Assembly (NCBI RefSeq): GCF_009755355.1 | Contig: NZ_WQLB01000007.1 | Coordinates: forward strand, 1 to 64,000 | DNA length: 64,000 bases | Origin: Deinococcus arboris | GTDB taxonomy: Bacteria > Deinococcota > Deinococci > Deinococcales > Deinococcaceae | Reading direction: 5' to 3' | In this document: positions 29,691 to 39,922 of the stretch, in pieces | Numbering within the stretch: the first letter of the stretch is position 1 | Layout of the letters: every line of letters begins with the position of its first letter | Made by a program: the position numbers and the translations under genes | The notes under the pieces: model-generated | Database searches by the model: none | The model's input: the letters and a program-made list of their open reading frames with translations, nothing else | Told to the model about the DNA's origin: nothing

Positions 29691-31052
29691 TTACTTCAGC
29701 TCTCTCAGCGTTGCCCGCATGATCTCCAGACCGGTTGCGGCTTCTTCTTTGGTCAGGATCAGAGGCGGGCTGATACGGATGACCGCCTCACCGCAGTCGA
29801 GGTTCAGGAGACCCTTTTCAAACATCGCCATGCTGGCGCGGTCGCGCAGGGCGCCGTCCGGGCTGCCGTCAGGCTTCACGAATTCCAGCCCGATAAAGAG
29901 GCCCCGGCCACGCACATCGCCCAGGAAGGGGAATTCTGCCTGCATGCCCTTTAGCTCGGCCATGATGTAGTCGCCCACCACTGAGGCGTTAGTCATCAGG
30001 CTGTCGCCGCAGCCAGGATGCTTGATGACACCTTCGAGCAGGTCCAGCGTGGCGTGAGACGCTGCCGCCGCCACCGGATTGCCGCCGTAGGTCGAGCCGT
30101 GCGAGCCCACCGGCCACGTCATGACGCTGTCCTTGGCCAGCAGCGCGCCCAGCGGCATGCCCGAGGCAATGCCCTTGGCTGAAGTGATGATGTCAGGCTG
30201 CACGTCAAAGTGCTGGAAGCTGAACATCTTGCCGGTGCGGCCCATGCCGGCCTGCACCTCATCGAAAATCAGCATGATGCCGTGCTTGTCGCACAGGGCC
30301 CGCAGGCCCGGCAGGAAGTCGGCCGGCGGCACGATGTAGCCACCCTCGCCCTGCATGGGCTCAACGATGATGGCCGCGACCTCATCGGCAGGCAGGATGC
30401 CCACGAACAGTTCTTCAATGTGTGCCAGCACCGCCTGCCCGCAGGTTTCGGGGGTGCTGCCCAGCGGCGGACGAAACGGGTTGGGGTAGGGCACGTGTGA
30501 TACGGCGGGCAGCAGCGGGCCAAAGCCGCGCTTGTACTTGGTTTTGCTGCCGGTCAGGGTAATGGCGCCGTAGGTACGCCCGTGGAAGCTGCCCATCGTG
30601 GAGATGATGTGCTGGCGGCCGGTGTGGTTGCGGGCCAATTTGACAGCGGCCTCGACGGCCTCAGCGCCCGAGTTAGAGAAGAACACGCGCCACTTTTCAC
30701 CGGGCTTTTCGACATGCTTGACCAGCCGCTCGGCCAGGCTGGTGGTGATTTCCTGCGGGTAGTCGGTCAGGCAGACGTGCGTAAACTTCGCCACCTGCTC
30801 CTGCACGCCTTTTACGACGTGCGGGTGGGCGTGGCCGGTGGTGCTCACCGCAATGCCGGCAAAGAAGTCCAGCATGGTGTTGCCGTCTACATCAGTCAGC
30901 CACACGCCTTCGCCGTGGTCCGGCACGAAGGGATAAGGGCGCATGTAGGAGGTCGAAAGGTGCGCGCGGTCGCGCTCCATGATGGCGGCGGTGTTCGGGC
31001 CAGGGAGGGCGGTTTTGAGTTCGGGTTGGCGGGGCTTTGGCAGGGTGGTCAT
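29691..31052 (-). CDS. Class III PLP aminotransferase (acetylornithine/GABA type)
   Basis: A 453-residue class III aminotransferase. PLP is expected on Lys293 (ITSAKGIASGMPLGA), with Asp264 in LIFDEVQAGMGRTG and the phosphate-binding NSGAEAVEAA at 127-136. The family includes GABA and ornithine aminotransferases as well as amino-acid racemases of the same fold. Because it shares an operon with a lysine 2,3-aminomutase, a diamino acid such as beta-lysine or lysine is a likely substrate (inference). A ribosome-binding site (AAGGAG) precedes the ATG. Confidence 0.85.
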   Translation of the reverse strand: MTTLPKPRQPELKTALPGPNTAAIMERDRAHLSTSYMRPYPFVPDHGEGVWLTDVDGNTMLDFFAGIAVSTTGHAHPHVVKGVQEQVAKFTHVCLTDYPQEITTSLAERLVKHVEKPGEKWRVFFSNSGAEAVEAAVKLARNHTGRQHIISTMGSFHGRTYGAITLTGSKTKYKRGFGPLLPAVSHVPYPNPFRPPLGSTPETCGQAVLAHIEELFVGILPADEVAAIIVEPMQGEGGYIVPPADFLPGLRALCDKHGIMLIFDEVQAGMGRTGKMFSFQHFDVQPDIITSAKGIASGMPLGALLAKDSVMTWPVGSHGSTYGGNPVAAAASHATLDLLEGVIKHPGCGDSLMTNASVVGDYIMAELKGMQAEFPFLGDVRGRGLFIGLEFVKPDGSPDGALRDRASMAMFEKGLLNLDCGEAVIRISPPLILTKEEAATGLEIMRATLRELK

Positions 31053-31057
31053 TTTTT

Positions 31058-31570
31058 CTACTCCTTCAAATCAAAGACTTGCTCAGCAATCCGAGGAGGT
31101 AAGCCTTCGCGCCATTCATCTATAAGACGACGGGCGTTCACGGTTACACCTGGAATTGCTTGCCTCAAGCGCGGAGAACCTTTCGAGTCACCTTCAGGAA
31201 GAGAATCCAGCCAGTTCAATGGAAAGCTGAGTGGCCCGACCGACTCACTAATGTCTCTAGCAGGGTTAAAACCCAGCTCTGACACGCTGTAAAAACCCGT
31301 GTCAAAGTACCGCTCAACTGTCTCAAAGACGGCATATCTCACGGAATGGCAACGGGAAATCTGGCCACGTTTCCGGTAATCAGCGCAGACATACGGATGC
31401 GAGTACCAGTAAAGGGCCAGGGCAACCGCTTCTGGACACCGCCGCTGATTCGCCATCCACAGGGCGAGGTCAACATGAAAGTTATCCAGGTACAGCCAGG
31501 CAAGGCACATCCACTCAGCGTCAGACGCTGCTTCAGCAAAATGAAAGGCCGCCCAACTGTACTTATCCAC
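31058..31570 (-). CDS. DUF4274-like hypothetical protein
   Basis: A 170-residue protein, Trp/Tyr/Cys-rich, lower in GC than its neighbours. The segment CLAWLYLDNFHVDLALWMAN..CPEAVALALYW resembles DUF4274, a helical family often found as an immunity-type protein, though the match is by eye. The start is GTG. It sits between kamA and the aminotransferase with 5-12 base gaps, an odd insertion into a metabolic operon. Confidence 0.55.
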   Translation of the reverse strand: MDKYSWAAFHFAEAASDAEWMCLAWLYLDNFHVDLALWMANQRRCPEAVALALYWYSHPYVCADYRKRGQISRCHSVRYAVFETVERYFDTGFYSVSELGFNPARDISESVGPLSFPLNWLDSLPEGDSKGSPRLRQAIPGVTVNARRLIDEWREGLPPRIAEQVFDLKE

Positions 31571-31582
31571 ACTCAGACCCTA

Positions 31583-33019
<1,437 letters not shown>

Positions 33020-33170
33020 AGGGGCCTCCGGGGCAAAAGAATGAAACAGAAATTGAGTTCTCCTTTATTTTCCGCGTTCTACACGTGCCTTTGGAATGCT
33101 TGCCGCCCCCACAATGCACACCTCAAGCAGACAGAAAACTCTCAAACGCCACCCCTAACCTTCCAAATGC

Positions 33171-33176
33171 TAAGGT
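33171..33176 (+). promoter_or_regulatory. Putative -10 box of the Lrp/AsnC gene (leaderless)
   Basis: TAAGGT ends 7 bases before the ATG at 33184. Confidence 0.5.
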
Positions 33177-33183
33177 AGGCGCC

Positions 33184-33645
33184 ATGAGACAGTCCGGCGG
33201 CACCCTTGACCCTCTCGACCACCGCATCCTGCAGGAGTTGCAAACCGATTCGCGCCTGAGCATGCGCGAGTTGGGCCGCCGCGTCGGGCTATCGGCCCCG
33301 GCCGTGACCGAGCGGGTGCGGCGCCTGGAAGATGCAGGGGTAATTCTGGGCTACGGCGTCAGGGTTGCCAGTAAGCCCCTGGGCCGCACCATCACGGCGT
33401 TTATCGGGGTGCAAGACAGCGGCCGCAACGACCCCACGCTGGTGCGCTGGGCCGGCAAACACGACGGCGTGCTGGAGTGCCACTCGGTCACCGGGGACAA
33501 CTCCTGCATCCTGAAGGTGGCCGTGCCCGATGTCGGCGCCCTGGAATCCATGCTGACCGAGCTGATCAATATGGGCTTTACCTGTGACACGAGCATTGTG
33601 CTGAGCACGCCGCTGGAAGGCAAACTGCTGCTGCCACCGAAGTAA
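33184..33645 (+). CDS. Lrp/AsnC-family transcriptional regulator
   Basis: A 153-residue regulator with an N-terminal winged helix (LDPLDHRILQELQTDSRLSMRELGRRVGLSAPAVTERVRRLE... pattern, about residues 8-55) and a C-terminal RAM ligand-binding domain. Such proteins sense amino acids. It is transcribed divergently from the kamA-aminotransferase operon and is the obvious candidate to control it in response to lysine or a product. The longer frame from 33085 is ignored because TAAGGT lies 7 bases before the ATG at 33184. Confidence 0.9.
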   Translation: MRQSGGTLDPLDHRILQELQTDSRLSMRELGRRVGLSAPAVTERVRRLEDAGVILGYGVRVASKPLGRTITAFIGVQDSGRNDPTLVRWAGKHDGVLECHSVTGDNSCILKVAVPDVGALESMLTELINMGFTCDTSIVLSTPLEGKLLLPPK

Positions 33646-33650
33646 CACAG

Positions 33651-34301
33651 GTGCGCCTCATCCTGGCTGAAGAGCTGCCTTTCGGGGGCGCGGCCCTCCC
33701 CACCACAACGCAACTGAGTTTTTTGGAGGCGCCGCTGCCGCAGGTGGTGCAGGGGTTCGGAACGCAGCAGCGGGCGCTGGGGCGCGTCTGCAGGACTTCT
33801 CCGCCTCTTCAGGAACAGACAGGCAACAGTCTGATGCGGCTGCGGCCTCTGTCGTTTCTGGGGCGTCAACACCTCTTCGTGCCAACCGACAGCAGGTGGA
33901 CGGCGTACTTCAATGATTATCCTCTGGGCACCAACATTCAGGCCACTATTCCTGATCTGGCCCGTCGCCTCGCTTGCCGGGCCCTCTGGATTGAGGCCCT
34001 TCCCTGGCAGACGAACACCGAGCCGACAGAAGCGTTGGGGTTCACCGTTCTGGAGCCGCACCCCTCTGACTGGCGGCGTTCCGTCGGCCTGCGCAACCAG
34101 AATGGCTTCTGGCGCTTCTGGCAGTTGGGAACGCCCCTTCCCTTCGAGGACACTGTGCGCTACCGATTTCGGAGACGCCAACGCCGCTTTGACCTGACCT
34201 GTCTGCGCCACTACGCCGGTGCCTTAGGCGTGCGCCCCTTTGACGAATCCTTCTACCTCGCTGGCGCGGTGCATGTCACGTGTGGGGCCAGCGTGAAGTG
34301 A
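33651..34301 (+). CDS. Hypothetical protein downstream of lrp
   Basis: A 216-residue protein of unknown function. It starts with GTG 5 bases after the lrp stop, so the two are probably co-transcribed. Composition is Arg/Leu/Trp-rich with no membrane segment or recognised motif. Confidence 0.5.
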   Translation: MRLILAEELPFGGAALPTTTQLSFLEAPLPQVVQGFGTQQRALGRVCRTSPPLQEQTGNSLMRLRPLSFLGRQHLFVPTDSRWTAYFNDYPLGTNIQATIPDLARRLACRALWIEALPWQTNTEPTEALGFTVLEPHPSDWRRSVGLRNQNGFWRFWQLGTPLPFEDTVRYRFRRRQRRFDLTCLRHYAGALGVRPFDESFYLAGAVHVTCGASVK

Positions 34302-34320
34302 TTCAGCTCGTGATCTGTCT

Positions 34321-35217
34321 TCAGCATCCAACGGCTGACAGCGCCTGCATCAGGGCTTCTGGGGAAAGGCGCTCTGGCAAGCCCGCCACCTGACCGTCGC
34401 CCAGTTCCACCACGCGCCATGCGCCGTCCTCGCGCTGGGCCACATCGATGGTGAAGAAGCGGCTGTCCACCGCCCCCAGCACCTCAGCCAGCCAACCAGT
34501 CGGCAGCGCCTGAGAGGGATACTCGCCCTCCTCCCAGTATTCGGCCTGGACCGCCAGCTGACCGTCGACCACGAAGAGGCGGTATTCCCAGGTCAGCGGC
34601 ATGCCGCTGCGGGAGTGCGTGATCAGCGCCTGAAAGGGTTCAAAGCGGCGCAGCACCAAGCCGCCCTGCCAGCCACTTCCCTGCCGCTCGGCAAAGGTGC
34701 GAATTACTGTGCGGGCGTGGCCGAGATCAGCCGCGTCAGGAATAAAACACGCCTCAGTCCATTCGTGCTTGCGGGACTTGACGTAATCCTTGACCACCAC
34801 TGGCCCTGGACCAAGGGCGGCCAGCGCCGCGTCCACCTCGGCCCAGTTCAGGGCACCTGGGTTGGCCGCTGGAATCCAGCGCGTGTCGGGCGAGTGGGGC
34901 GCGATGTGATGAAACGAGTCGGGCAGCCAGTGGGTGTGCCGGTACTGCGCGGGCGTGTTGAGCAGCGTCCAGCCTCGCCCCTGAAGGGCGTCAAAGAGGG
35001 CCGCATAGGTGTCCGGGGCCATCATCCAGCCCCGGAAGATCGCCTGTCCCTCTCCGGCCGGCACCCAGCGCAGGGCACGGGTTAGGTCGCCGCCTTGCAG
35101 CGCCTCAAAGTCCAGCAGCGCGGTGTTCAGACCCAGCGCCTGAGCCGCGTCCAGTTCGGCGCGGTAGGCCTCGTCGGGCACGCGGGCGGAAAACGGCTCG
35201 GCGGGAAACAGGAGCAT
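34321..35217 (-). CDS. ATP-grasp-domain protein
   Basis: A 298-residue ATP-grasp ligase-like protein of the R2K type. Seen are the lysine-bearing strand GPVVVKDYVKSRKHEW, the YRLFVVDG strand, and the metal-binding end FTIDVAQREDGAWRVVELGDGQVAGLP. ATP-grasp enzymes join a carboxylate to an amine or thiol; the partners here are unknown. It lies 10 bases downstream of trpD, apparently as the last gene of the trp transcription unit. Confidence 0.8.
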   Translation of the reverse strand: MLLFPAEPFSARVPDEAYRAELDAAQALGLNTALLDFEALQGGDLTRALRWVPAGEGQAIFRGWMMAPDTYAALFDALQGRGWTLLNTPAQYRHTHWLPDSFHHIAPHSPDTRWIPAANPGALNWAEVDAALAALGPGPVVVKDYVKSRKHEWTEACFIPDAADLGHARTVIRTFAERQGSGWQGGLVLRRFEPFQALITHSRSGMPLTWEYRLFVVDGQLAVQAEYWEEGEYPSQALPTGWLAEVLGAVDSRFFTIDVAQREDGAWRVVELGDGQVAGLPERLSPEALMQALSAVGC

Positions 35218-35227
35218 GTCCGGCAGG

Positions 35228-36253
35228 CTACAGCCTGACCCCGCCGCGCTGCGTGTGGGCCGCGTAGCGCTCCAGCATGGCCCAGCCCTCGCCGCCGCGC
35301 ATCACCTCGCGGGCCTGCTCGACCCCCTCGCGGATGCTGTCGGCGCGGCCAGCGGTGCGCAGCGCCGCGCCGGCATTCAGGGCCACGATGTCGCGCTGGG
35401 CGGGCGTGCCGCCCCCGGTCAGCAGCGCGCGGGTAATCTCGGCGTTCTCGGCGGGCGTGCCGCCCACAATGGCCGCGCGCGGGTGGACCGCCACCCCCGC
35501 CTCCTCGGGGTGCAGTTCGCGGTCCACGACCTCGCCGCCGCGCAGGCCCGACACCGTGTTGACGCCGCAGACCGTAAATTCGTCTAGGCCCGCACCGTGA
35601 ACGACCGTGGCGCCGCTGGCACCGAGCAGCCGCAGCACCTCGGCCAGGGTGCGCGTGAGTTCGGGCTTGAACACCCCCACCACCAGATGCGTGGCACCCG
35701 CCGGGTTAGACAGCGGCCCCAGGATGTTAAAGACGGTGCGGGCCGCCAATTCCGAGCGGATGGGCGCGGCGTGGCGCAGCGCGGGGTGGTAGTTGCGCGC
35801 AAACATAAACCCCACGCCCAGGGTGTTGATGGCGTCCTCGACAACTTCGGGCGCGGCGTCCAGGTTGACGCCCAGGGCTTCAAGGACATCGGCGCTGCCC
35901 GCGCGGCTGCTGGCAGCGCGGTTGCCGTGCTTGGCGACGGGCACCCCCGCTCCAGCCACCACGAAGGCGGTGGTGGTCGAGATGTTGAAGGTGTGTGCGC
36001 CGTCGCCCCCCGTGCCCACCACGTCCAGCAGGACCTCGCGCGGCTGCACCTGGACGCGCACGGCGTTTTCCCGCATGGCCTGGGCAAACCCCGCGATTTC
36101 CTCGGCGGTCTCGCCGCGCACGCGCAGGGCCGCCAGCGCCGCCGCCAGCCGCACGCTGCTCATGTCACCCGCCATCACCTCGCGCATGAAAGCCGCCGCC
36201 TCGACCTGCGAGAGCCGCTCGCCGTTCATCAGCCGCGCGTGCATGGCCGTCAC
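35228..36253 (-). CDS. trpD: Anthranilate phosphoribosyltransferase
   Basis: A 341-residue TrpD, which transfers phosphoribose from PRPP to anthranilate. Signatures: [15 protein letters not shown] (PRPP loop), [21 protein letters not shown], and [14 protein letters not shown]. Length matches the family. Its start overlaps the trpG stop by four bases. Expression should depend on the attenuator upstream of trpE. Confidence 0.95.
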   Translation of the reverse strand: MTAMHARLMNGERLSQVEAAAFMREVMAGDMSSVRLAAALAALRVRGETAEEIAGFAQAMRENAVRVQVQPREVLLDVVGTGGDGAHTFNISTTTAFVVAGAGVPVAKHGNRAASSRAGSADVLEALGVNLDAAPEVVEDAINTLGVGFMFARNYHPALRHAAPIRSELAARTVFNILGPLSNPAGATHLVVGVFKPELTRTLAEVLRLLGASGATVVHGAGLDEFTVCGVNTVSGLRGGEVVDRELHPEEAGVAVHPRAAIVGGTPAENAEITRALLTGGGTPAQRDIVALNAGAALRTAGRADSIREGVEQAREVMRGGEGWAMLERYAAHTQRGGVRL

Positions 36254-36894
36254 GCGCCGCGCCCTTCTGCCTGCTGTCCCCTCATGGCCTGATGCTCGCG
36301 CACCGCCGTCAGGAAATTGCGCAGCATGTCCATCCCGCTCTGGGTGGCGACGCTCTCGGGGTGAAACTGCACGCCGTAAACGGGGTACTCACGGTGCCGC
36401 AGCGCCATCACAATCTCTTCTTCGGGGTCCGTCGTCCACGCAGTCGCCACCAGTTCGGGCGGGAGGTCACGCACCACGAGCGAGTGGTAACGGGTAACCG
36501 TGACGCCGTCGGGCAAGCCAGCAAACAGGTCGGCCCCGTCATGCCGCACCGGGCTGGTCTTGCCGTGGACCGGCTGCCGCGCCCGCCCTACCTGGGCCCC
36601 AAACGCCGCCCCGATGCTCTGGTGCCCCAGACATACGCCCAGCAGCGGATAGGTGGAGCCCAGTTCGCGGATCACGGCCACACTTTGTCCCGCCTCGGCG
36701 GGCGTACACGGCCCCGGCGAGACCACGATGGCGTCGGGATTGAGCGCCCGCACCTCGTCCAGCGTGAAGGCGTCGTTGCGCCAGACGGTCAGGTCGCAGC
36801 CCAGTTCACCGAAATACTGGACGAGGTTGTAGGTAAACGAGTCGTAGTTGTCGATAAGGAGAAGGCGGGTTGTGGGGTGTGGGTTGTGGGTCAT
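36250..36894 (-). CDS. trpG: Anthranilate synthase component II (glutamine amidotransferase)
   Basis: A 214-residue class I glutamine amidotransferase. The nucleophile is Cys in [10 protein letters not shown], and the His-Glu pair is in [11 protein letters not shown]. It feeds ammonia to TrpE for anthranilate synthesis. The first codons ([10 protein letters not shown]) lie in a 15-bp segment that recurs inverted upstream of the four-helix-bundle gene. Its start overlaps the stop of that gene by four bases. Confidence 0.94.
   Translation of the reverse strand: MTHNPHPTTRLLLIDNYDSFTYNLVQYFGELGCDLTVWRNDAFTLDEVRALNPDAIVVSPGPCTPAEAGQSVAVIRELGSTYPLLGVCLGHQSIGAAFGAQVGRARQPVHGKTSPVRHDGADLFAGLPDGVTVTRYHSLVVRDLPPELVATAWTTDPEEEIVMALRHREYPVYGVQFHPESVATQSGMDMLRNFLTAVREHQAMRGQQAEGRGA
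36872..36886. repeat. Left arm of a 15-bp inverted repeat flanking the four-helix-bundle gene
   Basis: GTGGGGTGTGGGTTG here and its exact complement CAACCCACACCCCAC at 37299-37313 enclose the four-helix-bundle gene. The left arm is in codons 2-7 of trpG, the right arm in the trpE-fhb gap. The pair may mark how the gene entered the trp operon, or a long-range RNA stem. Confidence 0.6.
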
Positions 36895-37286
36895 TGAGTG
36901 TGTCCCCGCTGGGTTCGTGGATTTTTCCCGTCTTGAGACGCGACGTAGCTTGAAAGTCGGCGCGTCAGAGTGCCGAGTTGCGCAAACAGAGAATGCTCCG
37001 GCGCTGGTTCAACCATGTGCAGTCGGTGGGCCAGGTGGAGCAGGGTGTGAAGTTCGTAGGCCGAGCCCAGTGCAATTCGGGCAAAGCGGGCAGCCTCGGC
37101 TGGCGACCCGCGCCCGACACCTTCTGAAAGATTGGTCGGAATAGACGCCGCTGCGCGCCGGGCCTGCGAGGTCAGGCCATACCGCTCGTCTGCCGGCCAA
37201 TGGGCTGAGCAGCGGTACACCTCCTCGGTCAACCTCAACCCTTCCTGCCACACCTCAAGCGTCTGAATCTTCCCCGGCCCCATCAT
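36891..37286 (-). CDS. Four-helix-bundle protein (23S rRNA IVP / S23 type)
   Basis: A 131-residue four-helix-bundle protein: [63 protein letters not shown] and a final amphipathic helix. These proteins are often encoded in 23S rRNA intervening sequences but also occur free; function unknown. It sits between trpE and trpG, which is unusual. I start at the ATG at 37286 (another at 37283) because GGAGAGGG lies five bases before it; a GTG-type upstream start at 37313 is less likely. Confidence 0.85.
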   Translation of the reverse strand: MMGPGKIQTLEVWQEGLRLTEEVYRCSAHWPADERYGLTSQARRAAASIPTNLSEGVGRGSPAEAARFARIALGSAYELHTLLHLAHRLHMVEPAPEHSLFAQLGTLTRRLSSYVASQDGKNPRTQRGHTQ

Positions 37287-37298
37287 CTTTTCCCTCTC

Positions 37299-37313
37299 CA
37301 ACCCACACCCCAC
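37299..37313. repeat. Right arm of the 15-bp inverted repeat flanking the four-helix-bundle gene
   Basis: CAACCCACACCCCAC, exact complement of 36872-36886, immediately upstream of the four-helix-bundle gene's ribosome-binding site. Confidence 0.6.
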
Positions 37314-37316
37314 GGC

Positions 37317-38759
<1,443 letters not shown>

Positions 38760-38779
38760 GGGTCTCCTCTGAGGCACAC

Positions 38780-38815
38780 AAAAAAACGCCCGGATGGAAG
38801 TTTTCCACCTGGGCG
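38780..38815 (-). terminator. trp attenuator terminator (segments 3:4)
   Basis: On the minus strand CGCCCAGGTGGAA and TTCCATCCGGGCG form a near-perfect hairpin followed at once by seven T, ending 20 bases before the trpE start. It is an intrinsic terminator inside the leader of the trp operon. The 5' strand (CCCAGG at 38808-38813) can instead pair with CCTGGG of the leader (38846-38851), which would prevent the hairpin. Confidence 0.88.
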
Positions 38816-38840
38816 CGTCCGGTTAAGGGAACAGCGAAGC

Positions 38841-38888
38841 TTAGACCCAGGCGAAACTGGGCCACCACCACGCGCGGGCAACGGTCAT
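38841..38888 (-). CDS. trpL: trp operon leader peptide with four Trp codons
   Basis: A 15-codon ORF reads MTVARAWWWPSFAWV and ends with TAA. Three consecutive Trp codons lie at 38862-38870 and a fourth at 38847-38849. They overlap segment 1 (CCCAG) and segment 2 (CCTGGG), which pair with each other, or segment 2 pairs with segment 3 of the terminator. When charged tRNA-Trp is scarce a ribosome would stall on the Trp run, free segment 2, and allow read-through into trpE. The ORF was too short for the supplied gene predictions. TATGCT ends 8 bases before its ATG and no ribosome-binding site is present. Confidence 0.88.
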   Translation of the reverse strand: MTVARAWWWPSFAWV

Positions 38889-38896
38889 ACCGCCGC

Positions 38897-38902
38897 AGCA
38901 TA
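38897..38902 (-). promoter_or_regulatory. Putative -10 box of the trp operon
   Basis: TATGCT on the minus strand ends 8 bases before the leader-peptide ATG, so the transcript would begin at or next to that ATG. Confidence 0.55.
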
Positions 38903-39002
38903 GCGCGCAGGAGAAAGCTGAGCAGGGGCCAGAGACCAGGGGCTGTCTACACAGTGCAGCCCAGCGGACCAACACTTGGCAACTGAAAGGGCCTCCTGCC
39001 TA

Positions 39003-39008
39003 TAAGTT
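39003..39008 (+). promoter_or_regulatory. Putative -10 box (leaderless) of the 39,016 gene
   Basis: TAAGTT ends 7 bases before the ATG at 39016; TATAAG overlaps it by four bases. Confidence 0.45.
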
Positions 39009-39015
39009 TGAACCC

Positions 39016-39333
39016 ATGCCAAACGCCTCCGCTGTCGTGAGTGCCGCCTTTCAAGTTCATGGAAGAGGCTGGGCGCTGGAACTGGCCGACCTTGAAGGCA
39101 CGGTCAGGAAAGGCGATTGGGTCAGTGGCTTTCCCGCCCCCCATGACCACCGCTCTTTGCAGGTGCTGGGGGTTGAGTGTGTTGACAGGGAACTAAGCAC
39201 GGGCTCTCCCCAGGCCGCCGCCGCAGTGGTCATCGCAAAACTTAAAGGGTCACTGGCGCAGGACATTGTGGGGCGGCAGGTGTCCTTTTCATCCACTAAT
39301 CCACAGGTCGCCGCCTCACAGGAGAACACATGA
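39016..39333 (+). CDS. Hypothetical small protein (translation-factor-like barrel pattern)
   Basis: A 105-residue protein of unknown function. The pattern LADLEGTVRKGDWVSGF...LQVLGVECVDRE...DIVGRQVSF is reminiscent of EF-Tu domain 2-like beta-barrels, judged by eye only. It is preceded by a leaderless-type promoter and overlaps the next gene by four bases (ATGA), so the pair forms a two-gene unit. Confidence 0.6.
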   Translation: MPNASAVVSAAFQVHGRGWALELADLEGTVRKGDWVSGFPAPHDHRSLQVLGVECVDRELSTGSPQAAAAVVIAKLKGSLAQDIVGRQVSFSSTNPQVAASQENT

Positions 39334-39890
39334 ACGTCAGTGGCCGCGTTCGCCTCGTTCTGGACCTGCGGCGGCAGGCTCGGCAAGGCACTTCAGGCAC
39401 AGCGCTCGCGCGGGACCTTCTGACCCGCCCAGAGGTCAGCAGATTTGAAGCTTACGCCCTGGCGATGGACGCCTTCGGCATGGGGTTAAGAGAAGCGCGC
39501 GAGCTTGAATGGCTTCTGGGCCAGGACCACGGCGGCACTTACGAAACTATTGAGACAGTCTGGACTCCATACCTGAGCAACTCGCTGCGCTGGCCGAGAA
39601 GAGTCGCGCATCTGGAAATCAAGGAGCAGGACGACGTTCTGGTCACAGTTTCCCTTTTTGACTACCGCGAACCGCAGAGAGATGAAGACCTCGTGCTGAC
39701 GTGGGGAGACGGAGAGGTCATGAGGACGCATACGTTCGACCTTCCCATTTCATATAGGTACGCGCAGCCTGGAACGTACTCTTTCAGCTACCAGGGTGCT
39801 GGCTCGTTCCCCTGGACTTTTGGGCATACTTTGAACTTTTCCGAAAGGCAGAGTGGAAAGACAGGCCTGACGTTCCGAGATTGCCCTTAA
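39330..39890 (+). CDS. Hypothetical protein
   Basis: A 186-residue protein without recognised domain. The N-terminal third is helical (RVRLVLDLRRQARQG..., FEAYALAMDAFGMGLREARELEWLLGQ); the rest is beta-rich with a PKD-like sentence (DLVLTWGDGEVMRTHTFDL..YAQPGTYSFSYQG). It is translated with the preceding small gene. The stop is about 30 bases from the convergent Snf2 gene. Confidence 0.6.
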   Translation: MNVSGRVRLVLDLRRQARQGTSGTALARDLLTRPEVSRFEAYALAMDAFGMGLREARELEWLLGQDHGGTYETIETVWTPYLSNSLRWPRRVAHLEIKEQDDVLVTVSLFDYREPQRDEDLVLTWGDGEVMRTHTFDLPISYRYAQPGTYSFSYQGAGSFPWTFGHTLNFSERQSGKTGLTFRDCP

Positions 39891-39922
39891 GCGGCAGGCA
39901 CACACGGCAAGACACACCCGTT

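Noticed and set aside
36891..37286. A 23S rRNA intervening sequence
   Set aside because: The protein is of the IVP family but no rRNA sequence surrounds it; the flanks are trpE and trpG.
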